The notes below the pieces were generated by a model. It was not told the DNA's origin and did not search any database. It saw only the letters and a program-made list of their open reading frames with translations. Source: DASSBG01 sp965651365 (GTDB lineage Bacteria > Pseudomonadota > Gammaproteobacteria > Xanthomonadales > Rhodanobacteraceae). Taken from it: DNA of 9,526 nucleotides. Positions 1 to 7,134 of the stretch are shown one piece after another (positions within the stretch are counted from its first letter, which is position 1; each line of letters starts with the position of its first letter). The translations under genes were made by a program, and so were the position numbers. The stretch covers positions 1 through 9,526 of the forward strand of contig CBFGSA010000108.1 of the NCBI GenBank assembly GCA_965651365.1, written 5' to 3'.

Positions 1-56
1 TTCCCGATTCCCGATTCCCGATTCCCGATTCCCGATTCCCGATTCCCGATTCCCGA
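1..56. repeat. Heptamer tandem array, unit TTCCCGA, eight perfect copies
   Basis: Eight uninterrupted copies of a 7-bp unit run from the window edge to base 56, followed by GCCC at 57-60, so the array may extend to the left beyond the window. CCC runs occur at 3, 10, 17, 24, 31, 38, 45, 52 and 58. Read on the minus strand this is GGG separated by AATC, which fits the general G3-loop pattern of G-quadruplexes. The array lies only six bases past the stop codon of the minus-strand peptidase gene, so its G-rich strand would be the transcript sense strand in that gene's 3' untranslated region. The core CCCGA is shared with the array at 4542-4597. Confidence 0.97.
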
Positions 57-62
57 GCCCAA

Positions 63-2189
63 TCACCAGATCTGCACGCGCTGGTCGGGCTGCAGATACA
101 GCTTCTCGCCGGGTGTCACGTCGAACGCCTTGTACCAGGCATCCAGATTGCGCACGGTCAGCGCACGGAACTGGCCGGGTGCGTGCACGCCGGTGTTGAT
201 GCGCTGGCGCAGCGCGGCGTCGCGGGCCTTGGTGCGCCAGGTCTGGGCGAAGCCGAGAAAGAAACGCTGGTCGCCGGTCAGCCCGTCGATCACCGGCGCC
301 GGTTTCCCGTCAAGGGAGTGGCGGTAGGCGACATACGCGATGGTCAGGCCGGACACGTCGGCGATGTTTTCGCCCAGGGTCTGCTGGCCATTGACATGCA
401 GGCCGGGCAGCGCCTGGTAGGCGTCAAACTGTTTGGCCAGCTTTTCGGTGGCGGCCTTGAAGTGCTTCAGGTCTTCGGCTGTCCACCAGTTGTGCAGCCG
501 GCCTTCGGCGTCGAACTGGGCGCCCATGTTGTCGAAACTGTGGCTGATTTCGTGGCCGATCACGGCGCCGATGGCCCCGTAGTTGCGCGCCGGGTCGGCA
601 TCCGGATCAAAGAAGGGCGGCTGCAGAATCCCGGCCGGGAATTGCAGCACGTTTTCCAGTGGCAGGTTGATCGCGTTGACCAGTTGCGGCGTCATCCACC
701 AGTGGTCGTGATTGACCGGCTTGCCCAGCACTGCCATGCGCTGCTCGGTGTGGAACTTGCCGGCATGGATGGCGTTGGTCAGCGGATCGTCTGCGCTGAC
801 CTCGAGACTGTCGTAGGACGGCCAGTGCTCGGGGTAGCCCACCTCCACCCGGATCGAGTCCAGTTTGGCGGCGGCCTTCTTGCGCGTGGCCGGCGTCATC
901 CAGTCCAGGGTTTCCAGACGCTGGTGGAAGGCGGCCAGCAGGTTGTCGACCATCTGCTTGACCTGCTGCTTGGCCGAGGCCGGGAAATATTCGTCCACGT
1001 ACAGCTTGCCGACCGCCATGCCGAGATCGGTGTTGGTGGCATCCACGGCGCGCTTCCAGCGCTCGCGCTGTTGCGGCACGCCATTGAGCGTGTGGCCGTG
1101 GAACTCGAAGGCGAGATCGGCGAATTTCTTCGGCAGCAGGCTGGCGCTGGCGTCCAGCGTGTGGAAGCGCAGCAATGCCTTCCAGTCCGCCAGCGGCTGG
1201 TCGCCGACGAGCTTGGCCAGGGCGGTGATGGCCTGCGGCTGCCAGGCGTCGATCACCTTTTGCCCGTCGAGGCCGGCGGTCTTGAAGTAGATGTCCCAGT
1301 CCAGGCCCGGCGCTCGGGACTTGAAGTCGGCCGGCGTCCACAGATTGTTGGCCTTCTGCACATCCTGGCTGTCGAGCAGGGTGGCCTGGGCCTTGGCGAT
1401 TTTTGTTTCCAGCGCAAACACGCGCTGCGCTTCGCGCTCGGCATGCGGCGTGTCGGCGGCCTTGAGCAGGTCGGCAATGTAGGTTTTGTACTTGTCGCGA
1501 TAGCCGGCCATGGTCTTGTCGTCGGACAGGTAGTAGTCGCGGCTCGGCATCGCCAGGCCGCCCTGCAGCAGGTAGGCGATGTTGTGTGACGGATCGGTCA
1601 GACCCTGGGCCACGAACAGGCCGAACAGGTTCGCGGTGTGGAAATCGGTGGCGTTGATCGGATCGACATCCTGGCGCAGGCGGCTGCCCAGCACGCGCGC
1701 CAGATCCTTGCGCGAGCCGATCGCCCCGATTGCGTCCAGTGCCGGCTGCAGCGGTTTCAGGCCATGCTTTTCGATCGCGTCCGTGTCCATGTAGGCGCTG
1801 TAGTAGTCGGCGATCTTGCGCTGGTTGCTGCCCGCAGGCGGATTCGACTGGGCAGCATTGCGGATGATGTCGGCGGTGCGCTTTTGCGCGGTCTTGTAGG
1901 CCACCAGAAACGCGCCGATGGAAGAGCGGTCCGCCGGAATTTCGGTGGACTTCAGCCACTCGCCGTTGGCGTAATCGAAGAAGTTGTCACCCGGCTTGAC
2001 CGCATGGTCGATGCCGGCCAGGTCGATGCCGGCGTCGGCGGCGCTGCGGCCTGCTTGCGCCGGCGCCGTGCTTGCCGTGGTCGGCGCCGAGGCACTGGCT
2101 GCCGCCTGCCCGGCCGAATGATCCTGCGAACTGCACGCGCCCAGCGCCAGTGCCAGGGTGCAGCCAATTGCGAGCGATGTCTTGTTCAT
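63..2189 (-). CDS. M13 family zinc metallopeptidase (neprilysin/PepO-like), lipoprotein
   Basis: A 708-residue protein, close to the usual size of M13 endopeptidases, which cleave oligopeptides in the extracytoplasmic space. The N-terminus is a lipoprotein signal with lipobox LGAC (Cys19); Ser follows at +2, which argues for outer-membrane rather than inner-membrane sorting. An Ala/Ser/Thr-rich linker follows to about residue 50, then the M13 N-terminal domain, then the catalytic domain. Visible catalytic features are HEISH (His546, Glu547, His550), ENIAD (third zinc ligand Glu607, Asp611), the PAGILQPPFF segment, and VHAPGQFR with His669 and Arg675 at the spacing of neprilysin His711/Arg717. 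The substrate-binding Asn-Ala motif is present (Asn505-Ala506), but the aromatic residue usually next is Ile507. The ATG at 2189 is supported by AAGGAA eight bases upstream. The gene is divergent from the DUF255 gene. The family call is very secure; its physiological substrate is unknown. Confidence 0.97.
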   Translation of the reverse strand: MNKTSLAIGCTLALALGACSSQDHSAGQAAASASAPTTASTAPAQAGRSAADAGIDLAGIDHAVKPGDNFFDYANGEWLKSTEIPADRSSIGAFLVAYKTAQKRTADIIRNAAQSNPPAGSNQRKIADYYSAYMDTDAIEKHGLKPLQPALDAIGAIGSRKDLARVLGSRLRQDVDPINATDFHTANLFGLFVAQGLTDPSHNIAYLLQGGLAMPSRDYYLSDDKTMAGYRDKYKTYIADLLKAADTPHAEREAQRVFALETKIAKAQATLLDSQDVQKANNLWTPADFKSRAPGLDWDIYFKTAGLDGQKVIDAWQPQAITALAKLVGDQPLADWKALLRFHTLDASASLLPKKFADLAFEFHGHTLNGVPQQRERWKRAVDATNTDLGMAVGKLYVDEYFPASAKQQVKQMVDNLLAAFHQRLETLDWMTPATRKKAAAKLDSIRVEVGYPEHWPSYDSLEVSADDPLTNAIHAGKFHTEQRMAVLGKPVNHDHWWMTPQLVNAINLPLENVLQFPAGILQPPFFDPDADPARNYGAIGAVIGHEISHSFDNMGAQFDAEGRLHNWWTAEDLKHFKAATEKLAKQFDAYQALPGLHVNGQQTLGENIADVSGLTIAYVAYRHSLDGKPAPVIDGLTGDQRFFLGFAQTWRTKARDAALRQRINTGVHAPGQFRALTVRNLDAWYKAFDVTPGEKLYLQPDQRVQIW

Positions 2190-2407
2190 GGTGGTTGTTC
2201 CTTGAGCGAGACAAATACTCTAACGCCATCGCGGGTCGCAGCGTCAGTGACTTTTGGCCCATGTCGCGCGTGCACTGCAGGAGCGGCCCATGGCCGCGAA
2301 GGATTCAAAGAACGTGAAAACGCATTCGGTATCGTAATCGCGGCCATGGGCCGCTCCTGCAGGCTTGTGTGTGCCGACAAGCTGGCCGCTTGTGCCACAC
2401 TGGTTCC
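2190..2407. other. Divergent intergenic region between peptidase and DUF255 genes
   Basis: This 218-bp region must carry the starts of transcription for both flanking genes, which are transcribed away from each other. It contains the minus-strand Shine-Dalgarno at 2198-2203 and the REP doublet at 2275-2362. Only 45 bp remain between the doublet and the DUF255 ATG; that stretch holds a 6-bp inverted repeat, GCTTGT (2363-2368, first base G) with ACAAGC (2377-2382). I see no convincing -35/-10 pair on either strand. Confidence 0.6.
2275..2362. repeat. REP doublet (REPIN/SMAG-like): two 25-bp inverted arms around a 38-bp spacer
   Basis: Bases 2275-2299 and 2338-2362 are perfect reverse complements (25 bp). 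Each arm contains its own small palindrome, GCGGCC-CAT-GGCCGC, flanked by CTGCAGGA on one side and GA on the other. Two hairpin-forming units in opposite orientation with a short non-palindromic spacer is the architecture of REP doublets mobilised by RAYT (REP-associated tyrosine transposase) proteins; in Xanthomonadaceae such units typically carry a GTAG head and GGAGCGGC...GCCGCGA. Here the head reads GCAG. The element sits between the divergent peptidase and DUF255 genes, so it could fold in transcripts or separate the two promoters. No RAYT gene lies in the window. The repeat structure is certain; the REPIN family assignment is inference from pattern. Confidence 0.85.
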
Positions 2408-4390
<1,983 letters not shown>

Positions 4391-4437
4391 GCCGGTCAGA
4401 CATTGTTTTCCTGCTGCCGACAGCCGAGGCATTGAAT

Positions 4438-4465
4438 TCTGCGACTTCGCTTCGCTGCGCGCAGA
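4438..4465. repeat. Small inverted repeat (TCTGCG / CGCAGA), possibly a dispersed element
   Basis: TCTGCG at 4438-4443 pairs with CGCAGA at 4460-4465 across a 16-base loop that contains the direct repeat CTTCG-CTTCG. No T tract follows, so it does not look like an intrinsic terminator. The motif style (TTCTGCG, TTCGCTTCGCTGCG, GCAGA) resembles short sequences repeated between genes in related GC-rich gammaproteobacteria, but only one copy is in this window, so a dispersed-repeat call cannot be proven here. Confidence 0.4.
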
Positions 4466-4541
4466 GTGACAGTGATGGGATGTGAATGTGTGATTCGGTT
4501 TCGGGTTTCGCCATGTTCACCTCAAGCTGTGTGACGCTCTT

Positions 4542-4597
4542 CCCGACACCCGACACCCGACACCCGACACCCGACACCCGACACCCGAGTCCCGAAC
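4542..4597. repeat. Heptamer tandem array, unit CCCGACA, six perfect plus two variant copies
   Basis: Six perfect copies of CCCGACA (4542-4583) are followed by CCCGAGT (4584-4590) and CCCGAAC (4591-4597), giving eight CCC runs at exact 7-base spacing. On the minus strand this reads GGG with TGTC loops, again fitting a G-quadruplex pattern. The array ends 48 bases before the cytochrome b start codon and eight bases before a possible -10 box. It shares length, period and CCCGA core with the array at 1-56 but has a different last two bases. Confidence 0.97.
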
Positions 4598-4605
4598 CAT
4601 TCCGG

Positions 4606-4611
4606 CATAAT
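4606..4611 (+). promoter_or_regulatory. Possible -10 element (CATAAT) for the cytochrome b gene
   Basis: CATAAT matches five of six bases of the sigma-70 -10 consensus and lies 34 bases upstream of the cytochrome ATG, in otherwise GC-rich sequence. The position where a -35 box would be expected falls in the last degenerate heptamer units (about 4582-4588), and no TTGACA-like hexamer is there. If real, this would be a -35-poor, perhaps activator-dependent, promoter. Confidence 0.3.
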
Positions 4612-4645
4612 CGACAAACCCCTTGAATGCTCCGAGGAACCCGCA

Positions 4646-5323
4646 ATGGCGAAATCGAAAATCCGCGTCTGGGACCTGCCCACGCGCCTTTTTCACTGGG
4701 TGCTGGCATTGCTGGTGCTGCTGCAGTTCGGCACGGCCGAGTGGGATTGGCTGGACATGTACTGGCACATGCGCTTTGGCTACGCCGTGCTGGCGCTGGT
4801 GGTGTTCCGCATCGTGTGGGGCTTTGTAGGCTCCGACACCAGCCGCTTTGCACAATTCGTGCGCAGCCCGCTGCGCGCCTGGCGTTTCTTCAAGGCCAGC
4901 CTCACCGATCGCGAGCACCGCACCGTGGGCCACAATCCGCTGGGTGCCTGGTCGGTGCTGGTGATGTTGGCGAGCCTGGCCGTGCAGGCCGTCAGCGGCC
5001 TGTTCTCCAGCGACGACATCATCACCTTCGGCCCGCTCGCCGGGCGGGTGTCCGAGAGCACGGTCAGCGCGATGACACGCATCCATCACTGGAACAAGAA
5101 CGTGCTGCTGGTGCTGATTGCGCTGCACATCACTGCCATTCTGGTGCATTTGATTGGCAAGCGCGACAACCTGATCGGCCCCATGATCAGCGGCAACAAG
5201 CGCCTGGCGGAATCGGCAGCGGCGCCGCACATTCGCCCGTGGTGGTGGGCACTGCCCATCATCATCGTCGCCGGCCTGCTGGTGTGGGCGCTGGTGATCT
5301 GGGGTGAAGCGGGCGGCTATTGA
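4646..5323 (+). CDS. Cytochrome b561-type membrane protein (Ni-hydrogenase b-type cytochrome-like)
   Basis: A 225-residue integral membrane protein with four hydrophobic segments (about residues 16-30, 43-62, 101-120 and 150-168) plus a last one near 200-221. It starts with the typical IRVWDLPTRLFHW sequence. Candidate heme-iron ligands are His17 (FHW), His41 (WHMRFGY), His147/His148 (RIHHWNKN) and His161 (ALHIT). These proteins carry two b hemes and pass electrons across or along the cytoplasmic membrane, often with a periplasmic c-type cytochrome or hydrogenase partner; none is next to it here, so the partner is unknown. GAGGA at 4634-4638, seven bases before the ATG, supports the start. 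The following regulator gene begins 74 bases downstream; whether they share a transcript is unclear. Confidence 0.93.
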   Translation: MAKSKIRVWDLPTRLFHWVLALLVLLQFGTAEWDWLDMYWHMRFGYAVLALVVFRIVWGFVGSDTSRFAQFVRSPLRAWRFFKASLTDREHRTVGHNPLGAWSVLVMLASLAVQAVSGLFSSDDIITFGPLAGRVSESTVSAMTRIHHWNKNVLLVLIALHITAILVHLIGKRDNLIGPMISGNKRLAESAAAPHIRPWWWALPIIIVAGLLVWALVIWGEAGGY

Positions 5324-5385
5324 TTCGTGTCGGGACGGAGGCGGCCTTTTGGGGTACAGTCGAGTTTCGTCCAGAACTGCTGCGC

Positions 5386-5392
5386 AAGGGGA
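5386..5392 (+). promoter_or_regulatory. Ribosome binding site that sets the GTG start of the FHA regulator
   Basis: AAGGGGA lies five bases upstream of GTG 5398. The same reading frame is open back to a TTG at 5320 inside the cytochrome stop codon, which would add 26 residues unlike any FHA protein start. The site plus the protein start VKSLGAAIVEI decide for GTG 5398. Confidence 0.7.
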
Positions 5393-5397
5393 ACACA

Positions 5398-7134
5398 GTG
5401 AAGTCGCTGGGTGCCGCGATTGTGGAGATTCGGCCCGACGCGGCGGGTCCCGTCCAGAGCCATCTTCTGCAAACGGGCAGCTATGTTCTCGGCAGCTCGG
5501 CACAGTGCGACGTGAGCGTGGGTGCCAGCCGGGTGTCGCGGCGGCATCTGCAGATCGACGTGCTGGCCGATGGCGGGGCCATTGTGCGCGATCTGGGTTC
5601 GCGCAACGGCACGCGGCACGGTCAGCGCCGGATCACCGAGATGGCCCTGACCGAACCGACGCGCTTGCTGCTTGGCGATGTCGAAGTGATGGTGATTCCG
5701 GACAGCACCAGTTCCGGCGTCGTGGGCCTTCCCGAATCAGATCCTCAAGACTTGCCCGTGAGCAAGCCGGTTGCGCCCAGCCGGGCAACCCAGGCGCCGG
5801 GAATCGGCTGGGCATTGATCCATGCCCTGGACAATCACCTGGATCGCAGTGCCCGGGGTGCGGCACAGGCCAGCGTGCTCGGCGGCGTGCTGGGCGAGTG
5901 GACGGACATCCTGCAGGCGGCGGCGATGTGCATTCGTCGAAATGGCCCCGACGGGCCGATTCTGGCGGCTGCCGGTGAGCCGGCCAAAGGCACGGCTGGC
6001 TCGCGCTTCGAGCTCGAATGTCATGGCATGTTCTTGCAGATGGACTTCGATGCGCCGCGCGAACTTTCGCCGGCGCAGGAGTTGGCCTTGCGCGTGGGCA
6101 TGGCCGCGCTGGCCCCGTCTGCCGATGCCGGCCACGGAGCGCAATCCGTCCAGCCGGGTACCGGCTCAGCCCGGGAAGTGGTCGGCATGGTCAGTGCCTG
6201 CAGCCAGATGCGCGATCTGTACGCGCTTGCCGCGCGCGTGGCCGCCGGCGATGTGTCGGTGCTGATCCGTGGCGAGTCGGGCGTTGGCAAGGAGCTGCTG
6301 GCGACCTGGGTGCACCGGCAGTCTCCCCGGAACGAGGGGACTTTCCTGGCCATCAACTGCGCGGCCTTGCCGGCCGAGCTGCTGGAGGCGGAAATCTTCG
6401 GCATCGAACGCGGCGTGGCCACCGGTGTCAGCGCCCGCGCCGGTCTGCTGGAGCGCGCCCGGGGCGGAACCGTTTTCCTCGATGAACTGGGCGACATGGC
6501 GGCCTCGACCCAGGCCAAGATCCTGCGCGCGCTCGAGTCGTCCAGTATCTACCGGGTCGGCGGCAGCAAGGCGATCGAGATCGACGTGCGCTTTGTTGCT
6601 GCCACGCATCAGGACTTGCAGCAACAGATTGTGCAGGGCGAGTTCCGGCTGGACCTGTACCACCGGCTGGCTGCGGTGGAGCTTGAAGTGCTGCCCCTGC
6701 GCGAACGGCGCGAAGATATCGCGCTGCTGGCCACGCACTTTCTTGCCGAAGAACTGGCCCGGCTGAACCGGCCCAGCCCCGGCATCACCGATGCGGCACT
6801 GGCTGCCCTGATACGCCATGACTGGCCGGGCAACACGCGCGAGTTGCGCAACGAAATGGCGCGGGCGGCCTTGTTGCTGGAAGCGCACCAGGCGCTGGGT
6901 CCGGACAAGCTGTCCGCACGGGTGCGCCGGCAGGTACAGGCCGATGCAGACTTGAGCATGGCGAGCGCCCTTGCGCGGGCCGAGAGCGAGGCGTTCGCCG
7001 TCGCCCTGGCGGCGGCGCGCGACGACCACACGGCGGCCATGGAACTGCTGCAACTGCCGCGCAGCAGCTACTTCCGGCGGCTGCGCAATTTGCGCGACCA
7101 GCACAGCCCTGGCGAAGAGGAGGTCACCGAATGA
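5398..7134 (+). CDS. FHA-AAA+-Fis transcriptional regulator (sigma-54 activator-like, noncanonical GAFTGA loop)
   Basis: A 578-residue protein. Residues about 5-105 form an FHA domain, a phosphothreonine reader: YVLGSS (29-34), SRRH (47-50) and GSRNGT (67-72); the Arg that usually follows Gly32 is Ser33. Residues about 135-265 form a poorly conserved, possibly GAF-like, linker domain. Residues about 278-505 are the AAA+ domain of sigma-54 activators: Walker A GESGVGKE (292-299), Walker B FLDELGD (360-366), the FRLDLYHRL and LPLRERREDI region with arginine fingers, and WPGNTREL (476-483). The sigma-54 contact loop reads GVATGV (339-344) instead of GAFTGA. A Fis-type helix-turn-helix (TAAMELLQLPRSSYFRRLRNL) closes the protein. 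It overlaps the kinase start by ATGA, so the kinase is the likely source of the phospho-signal, by inference. Target genes, and whether it truly acts with sigma-54, cannot be read from the sequence. Confidence 0.93.
   Translation: MKSLGAAIVEIRPDAAGPVQSHLLQTGSYVLGSSAQCDVSVGASRVSRRHLQIDVLADGGAIVRDLGSRNGTRHGQRRITEMALTEPTRLLLGDVEVMVIPDSTSSGVVGLPESDPQDLPVSKPVAPSRATQAPGIGWALIHALDNHLDRSARGAAQASVLGGVLGEWTDILQAAAMCIRRNGPDGPILAAAGEPAKGTAGSRFELECHGMFLQMDFDAPRELSPAQELALRVGMAALAPSADAGHGAQSVQPGTGSAREVVGMVSACSQMRDLYALAARVAAGDVSVLIRGESGVGKELLATWVHRQSPRNEGTFLAINCAALPAELLEAEIFGIERGVATGVSARAGLLERARGGTVFLDELGDMAASTQAKILRALESSSIYRVGGSKAIEIDVRFVAATHQDLQQQIVQGEFRLDLYHRLAAVELEVLPLRERREDIALLATHFLAEELARLNRPSPGITDAALAALIRHDWPGNTRELRNEMARAALLLEAHQALGPDKLSARVRRQVQADADLSMASALARAESEAFAVALAAARDDHTAAMELLQLPRSSYFRRLRNLRDQHSPGEEEVTE
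7118..7124 (+). promoter_or_regulatory. Strong Shine-Dalgarno for the kinase, inside the regulator gene
   Basis: AGGAGGT, a near-perfect anti-16S match, lies six bases upstream of ATG 7131 and within the last codons of the regulator. Together with the ATGA stop/start overlap it indicates translational coupling with efficient initiation of the kinase. Confidence 0.85.

Larger units (their letters stand above)
4391..4645. other. Intergenic region with hairpin, second heptamer array and possible -10 box
   Basis: This 255-bp region contains no convincing ORF of its own. From left to right it holds a hairpin-forming motif (4438-4465), a stretch of AT-richer sequence around 4470-4530, the heptamer array 4542-4597, a CATAAT hexamer (4606-4611) and the GAGGA ribosome binding site of the cytochrome gene. 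No hairpin followed by a T run is visible, so the DUF255 gene has no obvious intrinsic terminator. Confidence 0.6.

Noticed and set aside
1..56. CRISPR-like array
   Set aside because: The unit is 7 bp with no spacers and no cas genes are in the window; it is a simple tandem repeat.
183..1589. Long plus-strand ORF (468 codons) opposite the peptidase gene
   Set aside because: It is antisense to a gene with clear M13 motifs; long shadow frames are expected in GC-rich coding DNA. Its translation is rich in Val/Gly/Arg/Gln with no recognisable domain and has no supporting ribosome binding site.
2217..2247. Minus-strand promoter TAGAGT (-10) with CTGACG (-35) for the peptidase
   Set aside because: Both hexamers are only four-of-six matches and the spacing is 19 bases; suggestive but not enough for a call.
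2369..2407. GTG 2369 as the start of the DUF255 protein
   Set aside because: It adds 13 residues not typical of the family and lies only seven bases after the REP doublet; ATG 2408 begins right before the conserved N-terminal motif.
4391..4437. Intrinsic terminator after the DUF255 gene
   Set aside because: The TTTT at about 4425-4428 is not preceded by a stable GC hairpin, and the hairpin at 4438-4465 has no T run after it.
5355..5360. TACAGT as a -10 box for the regulator-kinase operon
   Set aside because: No -35 hexamer lies at suitable spacing (only GC-rich sequence at 5331-5338), so the match alone is too weak. No sigma-54 type GG-N10-GC promoter was convincing either.
5320..5397. Regulator start at TTG 5320, overlapping the cytochrome stop
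   Set aside because: The 26 extra residues do not resemble an FHA N-terminus, whereas GTG 5398 has a good Shine-Dalgarno.
4517..5503. Minus-strand ORF (328 codons) across the cytochrome gene and heptamer array
   Set aside because: It runs antisense to a clear membrane cytochrome and into the repeat; its product is His/Gln/Arg-rich without domains.
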